The translations under genes were made by a program, and so were the position numbers. The notes below the pieces were generated by a model that made no database searches, was not told the DNA's origin, and saw nothing but the letters and a program-made list of their open reading frames with translations. A stretch of DNA of 42,597 nucleotides from Bacteroidales bacterium (lineage in GTDB: Bacteria; Bacteroidota; Bacteroidia; Bacteroidales; UBA932). This document shows positions 25,072-32,839 of the stretch, one piece after another. The stretch spans positions 1 through 42,597 of the forward strand of contig JAFTGA010000024.1 of NCBI GenBank assembly GCA_017458145.1. The letters run 5' to 3'. How positions within the stretch are numbered: position 1 is the stretch's first letter; every line of letters starts with the position of its first letter.

Positions 25072-26340
25072 TTACAGCTCGTCGGCGTGGGCGAGGAGGT
25101 ATTTCTCCGCCTCGGCGCTCCACAGGCCGTTGTGGGCCTTGCAGATGCGGTCGAGTTCGTCATAGACGGGTTTGCCGATCTTGCCGAAGTCCGCGATGGC
25201 GGTGAGCGGCATCGTCACGTGGGTGTAGATGAGCTTCTTGCCGCCCGGGATGTCCGGGAGGTTCAAGGTGGTCTCGACCACGGCGTTGAGGCCGCCGATG
25301 TGGGTCACGAGGCCGGCGGGGTCCATGCCGAGACCCATGTAGTGGAGGGCCTCCTTCATGTCATCGGTATTGCCGCCGGAGGTGCCCACGACGTGCGTGG
25401 AGTTGTAGTGGACGTTGTAGAAGTTGAACGGAGCCTTGAACGGGGACTTGCCGGGTCCGGCGAAGAAGTTCAGGCAGCCGTCGAAGGCGAGGATGTCGTC
25501 GGCCTGCTCGACCACCGGGGCCACCGGGGCGAAGCAGAAGACATCATCGTAGCCCTCTCCGCCGGCGATATCCTTGAGGAGTTCGACCGGGTTGTCAACA
25601 GCCGTGTTGACATAGTGCAGCTCGATGCCGCGGCTCTTGGCGAATTCTACGGTATAGAGCGAAGCGGCACGGTCGAGGCGCTCCTGGTTGATGTCGGTCA
25701 CGACCAGCAGCGAAGGACGCATGTCGTCGCGGTGGAGGACGTAGTTGATGGCGGCAAGCCCCATCGGGCCCACGCTGGCGAGCAGCGCCATCTTGCCGCC
25801 CTGCTTGATCTCCATGTCGTGCACATACTTGCCGGGGTGCGTGTGGTAGTTGGCGTGCATGGCGCCGATGACACAGCTCAGCGGCTCGCTCAGGGAAGCC
25901 GGATAGAAGGCCTCGCCCTTGTAGGGCAGCAGGCAGCCCTGCTGCATCACCTCGGCCGGGATCACCACGTAGGTGGCGTCTCCGCCGATGTAGGGGTAGG
26001 AGTATCCCGGAGCGCTGTAGATGCCGACGGGACCGCCTTCGTAGGTGAGCGCGGGCTGGATGGAGAATTTGTCGCCGGGCTTGAACTCGCCCTGCCATTT
26101 CGCGCCGACTTCGACGATCTCTCCGGCAAACTCGTGGCCGATGATGGTCGGATGCTCGGCGACGTCGTTGGGGACACGCTTGTGGGAGGCACCCTGGTGG
26201 GCGGCCTTGTAGGAAGACATACAGATGCTGTCGCTGACCACCTTGGCCAGGATCTCATCTTCTTTGATCTGCGGGAGCTCGAACTCTTCGAGTCTCAGGT
26301 CATTCACGCCGTAGAGGCGTACAGCTTTGGTTTTCATCAA
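25072..26340 (-). CDS. Zinc-dependent medium-chain dehydrogenase, L-sorbose-1-phosphate reductase-like
   Basis: 422 residues. An N-terminal GroES-like domain has a catalytic-zinc Cys in SDSICMSSYKAAHQGASHKR (about residue 40) and the GHEFAGEIVEVG motif (about 69-80). A Rossmann domain contains LASVGPMGLAAINY and LVVTDINQERLDRA, and later GTSGGNTDDMKEAL. The CMSSYKAAHQG signature, the PGYSYPYIGGDATYV insert and the overall length resemble the SorE-type sorbose-1-phosphate reductases rather than ordinary alcohol dehydrogenases. The likely reaction is NAD(P)-dependent interconversion of a ketose-1-phosphate and a hexitol phosphate. It is the last gene of the long minus-strand run, 17 nt after the S41 peptidase gene. 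Start alternatives are 26340 and 26337. Exact substrate not determinable. Confidence 0.75.
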   Translation of the reverse strand: MMKTKAVRLYGVNDLRLEEFELPQIKEDEILAKVVSDSICMSSYKAAHQGASHKRVPNDVAEHPTIIGHEFAGEIVEVGAKWQGEFKPGDKFSIQPALTYEGGPVGIYSAPGYSYPYIGGDATYVVIPAEVMQQGCLLPYKGEAFYPASLSEPLSCVIGAMHANYHTHPGKYVHDMEIKQGGKMALLASVGPMGLAAINYVLHRDDMRPSLLVVTDINQERLDRAASLYTVEFAKSRGIELHYVNTAVDNPVELLKDIAGGEGYDDVFCFAPVAPVVEQADDILAFDGCLNFFAGPGKSPFKAPFNFYNVHYNSTHVVGTSGGNTDDMKEALHYMGLGMDPAGLVTHIGGLNAVVETTLNLPDIPGGKKLIYTHVTMPLTAIADFGKIGKPVYDELDRICKAHNGLWSAEAEKYLLAHADEL

Positions 26341-26357
26341 TGTATGGTAGTTAATGG

Positions 26358-29300
26358 TTATTTGCTTTTATCAGGGGCCGCCGGGGTGCCCGGCAGCGGT
26401 TTGTAATTCTTGAGTTCATCCTTGAGGTAGTCGACGGCCTTCTCGAGCTGGGCGTCCTTGCCGAGCCAGTCCTCGAAGGGGTTGATGTCCACGACGATGT
26501 CGGGATCCACCCCGTGGCCTTCGATGATCCATTCACCGTCGGTGGAGTAGGAAGTGAAGAACGGGGTGCGCATGTCCTGTCCGTCCACGAACTGGCGGGA
26601 GCCGGAGATGCCCACGATGCCGCCCCAGGAGCGGGTGCCGATCAGCTTGCCCAGGCCCAGCTGGCGGAAGCCATAGGGGAAGAGGTCGCCGTCGGAGGAG
26701 GAATATTTGTCGATCAGACAGACCTTTGGTCCGTAGAATGTCTCGTTGGGCACGGTGCGGTTGCCGCCGTTGCGGTACATGTTCATCCGGTAGACCTCGC
26801 GCTGCAGACGCTCGAGGATCATCGGGGAGACGTTGCCGCCGCCGTTCATGCGGTCATCGATGATGAGGGCCTTCTTGTCGAGCTGGGTGTAGAAGAGCTT
26901 GGTGAACATGTCCAGGCCTTCGGTGCTCATGTCCGGGATGTGGATGTAGCCGATCTCGCCGCCGGAGAGCTGGTCCACCTTTTCGATATTGGTCTGCACC
27001 CACTCGTAGTAGGCGAGGGCCGACTCGTCCGCCACCGGCTTGACATAGACGGTGCGGGCTCCGGCTCCGTTGGCGCCTGAGGCGATCTTCAGCGAGACAG
27101 TCTTGCCGGCTTTGCCGATCAGGGCCTGGCCCGGGTCGAGCAGGTCCTTGGCCGGGATGCCGTTGACCTCGACGAGGTACTCGCCGACCCTGGCGTCCAC
27201 GCCGGGTGTGCGGAGCGGGCAGCGCAGGGATTCGTCCCAGTCGGCGCCGCGCCAGATCTTCTCGATCCGGAAGGCGCCGGTGCGGCTGTCCTTGCTGTAC
27301 CGCGCGCCGAGCAGGCCGGTCGGGATGCGCTTGATCGCAGGGCTTTCGCCGGAGGTGATGTAGGCGTGGCCGACGTTCAGTTCGCCGATCATCTCGCCGA
27401 TCAGGTAGGTCAGGTCGTCGCGGTGCTTGACGTAGGGGAGCATCTGGCCGTATTTCTCACGCATGTGGTTCCAGTCCACGCCGTGCATGTTCTCCACGTA
27501 GAAGTTGTCGCGGGTGATGCGCCAGCTCTCGTCGAAGATCTGGGCCCATTCGGCCTCGTGGTCGATCATCATGTCGATGTCGCCGGTCGGTACGGCAGCG
27601 CCGCCGCGGCCGGCAGGACCGCCGAAGCTGACCACCTTGTACTGGCCGTCCGTGCGCACGAGCGCCTTCTTGGCGTCCGGGGTGAGGGCGATCGGCGTGG
27701 TCGGGACATCCGAGGTCTGCAGGGTCTCCAGGTCGAGGGCCTTGATCCCGCCGCCAGCACCGCCGCCGCGCGGACCGCCGCCCGTCATCCCTCCGAAGCC
27801 GCCGAAGGAGCTGTAGTACAGCTTGCCGTTGTCGGCGAGGATGAGCCGGTAGCGGCCGGCATCCAGCGGGAGGGCCGTGATGCGCTGCGCGAGGCCGTCC
27901 GGATCGACCTTACATGAGGGGGCTCCGCCCCCTGCGACCCCCTGCGGCCTTGAACCCCTTTCCGACTTCGCCTGCGACGAAGTCCCGGGGCCGGCCGGCC
28001 GGCTGGTGCCGGCTTCGCTTCGCTCAACGCTGCCCGCAGAATCCGGGGTATACTCGTCACTCTCCAGCGTCATCGGGTTGGGGGTGTCCTTTGCGAGCGG
28101 CAGCACGAATACGTAGTCGGAGACGTTGTAGGAGGCGTTCCACTCCACGGCGGAGTACTGCGAGCGGAACTCGCGGGAGGAGGTGAAGAAGAGGTACTTG
28201 CCGTCGCGCGAGAAGAGCGGCGATGCGGCATCATACCAGCGGTCGGTGACAGGGTAGCTCCTGTGGCTCTTCATGTCGAAGAGGTAGAGGGTGCTGACAA
28301 AGTTGGGGGCCGTGGTGGTGTAGGCGGCCCAGCTGCCGTCCGGCGAGAGGGTGAAGGAGCGGATGCCGGCGCGCTCGCCCACCAGCAGGCGGGTCAGCGC
28401 CCGGGTGTCGGCGTCGAGTTCATACACGTCCCAGTGGAGCGTGGAGAAATAGAGTTTCTTCCCGTCCGGGCTCCACTGCAGGCCGGAGGGATAGCCCTCC
28501 TTGAAGGAAGTCAGGCAGTTCGCCTCGGTCATCTTGTCCGCCGGTGCGGTATAGACCTGGTACTCGCCGGAGGCGTCGGACAGCCAGGCGATGCGCTTCC
28601 CGTCGGGGCTCCAGACTGCCTCGCGCTCGTGGGAGGAAGGCGAACGGGAGATGTTCACGACGGGACCCTTCTCCGCGGGAAGGGAGAAGATGTCGCCGCG
28701 CACCACGGCCAGCAGGCGCCTGCCGTCGGGCGACAGGGAGAACCCGCCCGGGTTGAGTCCCTCGCTGCGGTATTCGGTGCGGCTCCACACGCCGTCGTCC
28801 GCCAGGGTGATGCTGACCTTCTCGGCAGCGCCCTTCCGGACGTCGTATTTGTAGATGTAGCCGCCGTTCTCGAAGACCACCAGGCCGTCGGCGCTGTGGG
28901 CGGGGAACTTGCAGTCGTATTCGGTGAAGCCGGTGACCTTGCGGGTCTGCCTGCTGCGGGTGTCATAGACGAACAGGTTCATCGTCCGGTCGCGGTCGGA
29001 CAGATAGTAGATCTCGTCGCCGATCCACATCGGGAAGATGTCCTGGGCGTCATTGTCCGTGATCTTCTCCAGCCGGGTGGTGCCGACGGTGTGGATCCAG
29101 ATATCGTCTGCCTGGCCACCCCGGTAGTATTTCCAGGTGCGGAATTCGCGGAACATCCGGTTCATCGCGAGCCTCTTGCCGTCCGGGGAATAAGAGCAGA
29201 AACCTCCTTCGGTCGTGGGGATGAACTCCGGCAGTCCGCCATCCACGCTGACCTTGCAGAGCTGGGCGCGCAGGCCGCTGAAGCACCACTGCTTGCTGCG

Positions 29301-29711
29301 GTAGATGATCTGCTTGCCGTCCGGGGTCCAGCCCATCACGATGTTGTTGGGGCCCATGCGCTCGCCGACCTTGTCCCGGCCCACCAGGGCGCTGTAGGTC
29401 AAGCGTTTGGGCTCGCCTCCCGTGATCGGGATGGTATAGACCTCGGTGTTGCCGTCGTACTGGGCGGTGAAAGCGACGGTCTTGCCGTCCGGTGAAATCT
29501 TGGGGAAGCATTCGTAGCCGACATCGGAAGTCAGTTTGACGGCGCGGCCGCCATCCTGGTCCACGCTGTACAGGTTGCCGGCGTAGCAGAAGACGATCTT
29601 GCCGCCGCCTACGGCGGGGAAGCGCAACAGGCGCGCTTCCTCCGCCGAAGGGGCAGCGATGAGCGGCAGAGCCGCAATCAACGTGACAAAAGCAATAAGG
29701 AGTCGTTTCAT
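26358..29711 (-). CDS. Tricorn-like S41 peptidase with WD40/PD40 propeller and PDZ domain
   Basis: 1117 residues with a signal peptide (about 1-19), so periplasmic or exported. Propeller repeats fill about 25-540 (many copies of the FPKISPDGKTVAFTAQYDG type and WSPDGKRIAWLSDASGEYQV type), then a second beta domain to about 710. Next come a tricorn core-like helical segment, a PDZ domain (about 800-900) and the S41 protease domain. Tricorn-type catalytic residues are visible: His782 in LNVGHAYI, Ser1006 with Asp1007 in YSSSDGD, and Glu1064 in EGHGVDPDI. It degrades peptides or oligopeptides. A low-complexity Pro/Ser/Gly segment (about 556-600) encoded by palindromic DNA interrupts the second beta domain. 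It sits between sugar enzymes in the operon, an unexpected neighbour. Confidence 0.9.
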   Translation of the reverse strand: MKRLLIAFVTLIAALPLIAAPSAEEARLLRFPAVGGGKIVFCYAGNLYSVDQDGGRAVKLTSDVGYECFPKISPDGKTVAFTAQYDGNTEVYTIPITGGEPKRLTYSALVGRDKVGERMGPNNIVMGWTPDGKQIIYRSKQWCFSGLRAQLCKVSVDGGLPEFIPTTEGGFCSYSPDGKRLAMNRMFREFRTWKYYRGGQADDIWIHTVGTTRLEKITDNDAQDIFPMWIGDEIYYLSDRDRTMNLFVYDTRSRQTRKVTGFTEYDCKFPAHSADGLVVFENGGYIYKYDVRKGAAEKVSITLADDGVWSRTEYRSEGLNPGGFSLSPDGRRLLAVVRGDIFSLPAEKGPVVNISRSPSSHEREAVWSPDGKRIAWLSDASGEYQVYTAPADKMTEANCLTSFKEGYPSGLQWSPDGKKLYFSTLHWDVYELDADTRALTRLLVGERAGIRSFTLSPDGSWAAYTTTAPNFVSTLYLFDMKSHRSYPVTDRWYDAASPLFSRDGKYLFFTSSREFRSQYSAVEWNASYNVSDYVFVLPLAKDTPNPMTLESDEYTPDSAGSVERSEAGTSRPAGPGTSSQAKSERGSRPQGVAGGGAPSCKVDPDGLAQRITALPLDAGRYRLILADNGKLYYSSFGGFGGMTGGGPRGGGAGGGIKALDLETLQTSDVPTTPIALTPDAKKALVRTDGQYKVVSFGGPAGRGGAAVPTGDIDMMIDHEAEWAQIFDESWRITRDNFYVENMHGVDWNHMREKYGQMLPYVKHRDDLTYLIGEMIGELNVGHAYITSGESPAIKRIPTGLLGARYSKDSRTGAFRIEKIWRGADWDESLRCPLRTPGVDARVGEYLVEVNGIPAKDLLDPGQALIGKAGKTVSLKIASGANGAGARTVYVKPVADESALAYYEWVQTNIEKVDQLSGGEIGYIHIPDMSTEGLDMFTKLFYTQLDKKALIIDDRMNGGGNVSPMILERLQREVYRMNMYRNGGNRTVPNETFYGPKVCLIDKYSSSDGDLFPYGFRQLGLGKLIGTRSWGGIVGISGSRQFVDGQDMRTPFFTSYSTDGEWIIEGHGVDPDIVVDINPFEDWLGKDAQLEKAVDYLKDELKNYKPLPGTPAAPDKSK
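27917..28048. repeat. GC-rich palindromic segment inserted in frame in the S41 peptidase gene
   Basis: A cluster of short perfect inverted repeats lies within about 130 bp of coding DNA: GGGGGC-TCC-GCCCCC (27918-27932), ACTTCG/CGAAGT (27965-27983) and the self-complementary CCGGCCGGCCGG. It encodes a Pro/Ser/Gly/Arg-rich stretch unlike the rest of the protein and stays in frame. It looks like a mobile or REP-like element that landed in a linker. Confidence 0.5.
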
Positions 29712-29741
29712 ATCAAAAACTAACGGTTAATAACAAGTCTG

Positions 29742-31697
29742 CTAAGCGAGCATCACCTGGCCGCCCGTCACCGGGATCGCCTGGCCGGTCTCGCCGGTCT
29801 GGTCGATCGCGTAGAGGATGGCCTTGGTCACATCCTCGGGATTGCAGCCCTTGCGCATCGGCACCTGGGCGAGATAATAATCCTTGACATCCTGCACCGT
29901 CTTGGCGCCGGGGACCTTGCCCGCCGCGAGGTACTGCACGAAGAGGCCGTTTACCGGATTGCTCCAGAGCGGTCCGTCGTAGAAGTTGCCCGGGCAGATG
30001 GAGTTCACCTTGACGCGGAACGGCGCCAGCTCGAGGGCGAAACTCTGCGTGAGGCCGATGCCGCCGAATTTGCCTCCGGCATAGGCGAAGTTGGCCTTGG
30101 AGCCGCGCAGGCCGCTCTTGGAATTGACCTGCACGATGTCGGCGAAGTACTCCGGATCGAGGGCGGTCTGGATCTTCATCACGTGGCTGGCCACCTTGGC
30201 GCAGAAGAAGTAGGCCTTGTAGTTGATGTTCGTCACGAACTCGAAGTTCTCGGGGGTCATCGCCTCCAGGCCGCCTGCGCGGAGCACGCCGGCATTGGAC
30301 ACGAACACGTCGAGGGCGCCGAAGTTGAGGACGGTCTGGCGGATGAGGTCACGCAGGCTGTCCATGTCGGCGACATTGGTCTTGACGAAGATGGCGCGGT
30401 TGTTCTTCGCGATGGCGTTGAAGGCCTCCGCGGTCTTCTCTCCCACGGCCTCGTTGAGGTCGGCGACCACGATGTTGGCGCCTTCCTGCATGAGGTTGCG
30501 GGCGATGCCTTCGCCGAAGCCCTGGGCGGCGCCGGTCACGATGATGGTCTTGCCTTCGACGCGGCCCTTCGAGCCGGCCCCGGCGACCTTGCGGCGGTAG
30601 TTCTCCACCTCCCAGTTGTCGATGAACTCGATCTGGCGGCGGGTCATCGGGTGCTGCCCGCCGAAGCTCCAGGCGTACCAGGCGATCTTCATCGCGTCAT
30701 AGAAGACGTCGGTGATGATCCGGGCGTTCTTGGCGTTGTCGCCCACGGCGACGAGGCCCACGCCCTTGATCAGCAGGACCTTCGGGGTGTGGCCGCGCTT
30801 CTCGACATAGGCTTCGATCTTCTTCTCGGCCTGGGCGGCGAGCTTGTCGCACGGGGCGTCGAGATAGATGTATTCGCTCTTGCAGTACACGATGCCGTCC
30901 GGGGTGAACGGGGACAGGACCGCGTCGGCGGCCGCCTTGCTCTCGATGAAGGAGTTGATCAGCGCGTTGTTGGTGACCTTGAGCGTCTTGAGCCCGCGGC
31001 CACCGCGGCTCAGGACCGTGCGGATGGCCGGGATGGTCTCGCTGACGCAGTCACACACGGGGGCTTCGCCCTGCGGGACGGGCCGGACTTCCTTCTCCAG
31101 GGTGGAAAGGATGCCGTCGTACACCTGCTCGATCTCTGCGGTCGTGTCGGCGCCCACGAAGATGCCGTGGTTCTGCAGGAAGATGACCTGCGGCTCGCGG
31201 CCGTGCTCTTTCTTGTAGGCGCCCACCTTGTCGTACACTTTCTTGAAGAGCGTGTAGCCGGGGTCGGTGTAGGGGATGTAAAGGGCGTCCGGGAAGAGCT
31301 GTGCGCACTTGGCCTCGGCGTCCTTGGAGCACATCAGGCCGCCCACGAGGGTCGGGTGCAGATGCACGATATAGGCGGCTTCCAGGCAGTTGTGCATGGA
31401 GGTCTCGACGGACGGGCGGCGTCCCTTGGTGATGCAGGCGGCGGCCAGGTCGTTCTTGACCTGGTCCTCGCGCTCGGCGGTGTCGGCGCTGTATTTCTTC
31501 TCGCCCATCGGGTTGAGCAGGGCACGGTCCAGCACGGCGAAACCGTCCTCGGTGATGGTGGCGAGGGCGTGGCCGGAGGCCTTGACCCAGAGACGGTCGG
31601 CGGTCTTGTAGGAAGTGTTGCCGCCGCCGGCGATGACGAAGCGGTCGTCAGCGCCGTATTTCTGCGAAATGGCTATGAGAGCCTCGATTTCTTTCAT
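29742..31697 (-). CDS. Bifunctional class II aldolase / short-chain dehydrogenase (rhamnulose-1-phosphate aldolase/lactaldehyde dehydrogenase type)
   Basis: 651 residues. The N-terminal class II aldolase domain (about 1-375) has GGGNTSYKTADRLWVKASG, the zinc ligands in VHLHPT (about 110-115) and QNHGIFVGA (about 175). The C-terminal SDR domain (about 380-651) has TGAAQGFGEGIA, VADLN, NAGVLRAGG, the catalytic Ser in VQVNSKSG and YAGGK (Tyr and Lys, about 535-540). This fusion matches the RhaE/RhaW (YuxG-like) family, which cleaves rhamnulose-1-phosphate to DHAP and L-lactaldehyde and oxidises the aldehyde to lactate. Fuculose-1-phosphate or another 1-phosphoketose is also possible. The start overlaps the PHP gene stop (TCAT at 31694-31697), so translation is coupled. 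The S41 peptidase gene follows after 30 nt. Confidence 0.88.
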   Translation of the reverse strand: MKEIEALIAISQKYGADDRFVIAGGGNTSYKTADRLWVKASGHALATITEDGFAVLDRALLNPMGEKKYSADTAEREDQVKNDLAAACITKGRRPSVETSMHNCLEAAYIVHLHPTLVGGLMCSKDAEAKCAQLFPDALYIPYTDPGYTLFKKVYDKVGAYKKEHGREPQVIFLQNHGIFVGADTTAEIEQVYDGILSTLEKEVRPVPQGEAPVCDCVSETIPAIRTVLSRGGRGLKTLKVTNNALINSFIESKAAADAVLSPFTPDGIVYCKSEYIYLDAPCDKLAAQAEKKIEAYVEKRGHTPKVLLIKGVGLVAVGDNAKNARIITDVFYDAMKIAWYAWSFGGQHPMTRRQIEFIDNWEVENYRRKVAGAGSKGRVEGKTIIVTGAAQGFGEGIARNLMQEGANIVVADLNEAVGEKTAEAFNAIAKNNRAIFVKTNVADMDSLRDLIRQTVLNFGALDVFVSNAGVLRAGGLEAMTPENFEFVTNINYKAYFFCAKVASHVMKIQTALDPEYFADIVQVNSKSGLRGSKANFAYAGGKFGGIGLTQSFALELAPFRVKVNSICPGNFYDGPLWSNPVNGLFVQYLAAGKVPGAKTVQDVKDYYLAQVPMRKGCNPEDVTKAILYAIDQTGETGQAIPVTGGQVMLA

Positions 31698-32836
31698 TGT
31701 GCGGTTATGGTTTTGGTGATGAGGGCTTCGCCCTCTTCGATGGTCTGTGCGTGGGTTGCGGGGTCCCCAAAAATCTGCTGATTTTTGGGGTGCACCTGGT
31801 GGGCGGCCACGGTGCAGGCGCCGCGCCAGTTGATCTCCTTGAGCTTGGCGGAGAGGTCCGCCGCGTCGCGGGTGCGGAGTTTGATCGGCTCCAGGGCGGG
31901 GGTGTTGTGCTCGGACCCGAAGGTCACGGTGAAGCCCTCGTCCTCCAGGTAGCCGGCGTACTGCTCCAGCACGGCCGTGGTGTTGCGGGTGGTGATGAAT
32001 TCGACGGAGCGGAAGCAGCGCTTCCTGAGTGTGTCGGCGGCTTTCATGAGGTCTCCCTCGAAGTCGGTGAAATTGCCCTTGGCGTCATCTGCGAGGAAGG
32101 GGTAGGTGGGGATGCCGCCTGCCGCCTCGATGATGCGCTGGACGGTCTCCATCGGCAGGAACGCCTTGGGATCCTCGGGCACGAACGCCGCGCCGCCCGC
32201 CTTGAGCAGGTTGCCGCGGATCTCGTTCTCGACGGCGGCCGCATCGGCGGGATCGCTCTTGAGCGGCTTGCCGAAGATCTGCTCGTAGAGGGCGCGCTTG
32301 CAGTTCTCACAGCCCGGACGGGCGTCCACCGCCAGGCGCAGGGCCTTGGCGAGGTGCCGTTCGCGGATGGAGCCGCGGGTCAGCGTGTCGCGCACCTGGG
32401 CGAAGGAGATGTTGAAACCGGCTTTCACGGCATCGAGATGCTCGTTGAGCTTGGCACACATCCGCTCGACCTGGGCGTTGGACTCGGCCTTGACTGCAGC
32501 GAGCTGCTCCGCCTCCTTGCCTTTCAGGATCACGGGATAGGCGAGGCCCTTGCCGCTGAGGTAGGTGCGTCCCGGGTTGTTGGGATCGTTCACCCGCACA
32601 CCGGCGGCCTGGTCCTCGACGTTGAGGGAGATGAACTCGATATTGAAAAGAGGGAAGAGGTGGCGCTTGCCACACTCTTCACTCCATTCACGATATCCGT
32701 CCATCGAGTAGAAATCATTGATTCCAACCACCTTCACCCCTTCTTCAGCGGCCATGTCGAGAGCCTGGGTGACCCCGTCGAAGGCGCTGAAGGAGTAGGG
32801 GGTGTGGAGATGGGCGTTGACGTCAAAAGTCTTCAT
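31694..32836 (-). CDS. PHP-domain protein
   Basis: 380 residues, cytoplasmic. The N-terminal PHP metal-binding motif NAHLHTPYSFSAFD (His9, His11), GVKVVGINDFYS, FNIEFISLNVED and the late TFGSEHNTP and TVAAHQ supply the metal ligands expected of a PHP-fold phosphoesterase. A central helical region with LNEHLDAVKAGFNISF and a Cys pair (PGCENCKR) is unusual. PHP proteins hydrolyse phosphoesters such as histidinol phosphate, sugar phosphates or nucleotides; here a sugar-phosphate phosphatase is the natural guess, but unproven. It starts 3 nt after the E1 stop and overlaps the aldolase start by 4 nt, so expression is tightly linked to both. The C-terminus is odd: it is coded by a perfect hairpin (31765-31790). 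Confidence 0.8.
   Translation of the reverse strand: MKTFDVNAHLHTPYSFSAFDGVTQALDMAAEEGVKVVGINDFYSMDGYREWSEECGKRHLFPLFNIEFISLNVEDQAAGVRVNDPNNPGRTYLSGKGLAYPVILKGKEAEQLAAVKAESNAQVERMCAKLNEHLDAVKAGFNISFAQVRDTLTRGSIRERHLAKALRLAVDARPGCENCKRALYEQIFGKPLKSDPADAAAVENEIRGNLLKAGGAAFVPEDPKAFLPMETVQRIIEAAGGIPTYPFLADDAKGNFTDFEGDLMKAADTLRKRCFRSVEFITTRNTTAVLEQYAGYLEDEGFTVTFGSEHNTPALEPIKLRTRDAADLSAKLKEINWRGACTVAAHQVHPKNQQIFGDPATHAQTIEEGEALITKTITAQ
31765..31790. repeat. Perfect 11-bp hairpin within the 3' end of the PHP gene
   Basis: CCCCAAAAATC (31765-31775) and GATTTTTGGGG (31780-31790) pair perfectly around TGCT. The hairpin codes for the HPKNQQIFGD part of the protein, about 15-25 codons before its stop. 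An A/T-rich perfect palindrome is out of character in this GC-rich gene and suggests an inserted element or an RNA structure. Confidence 0.6.
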
Positions 32837-32839
32837 ACG

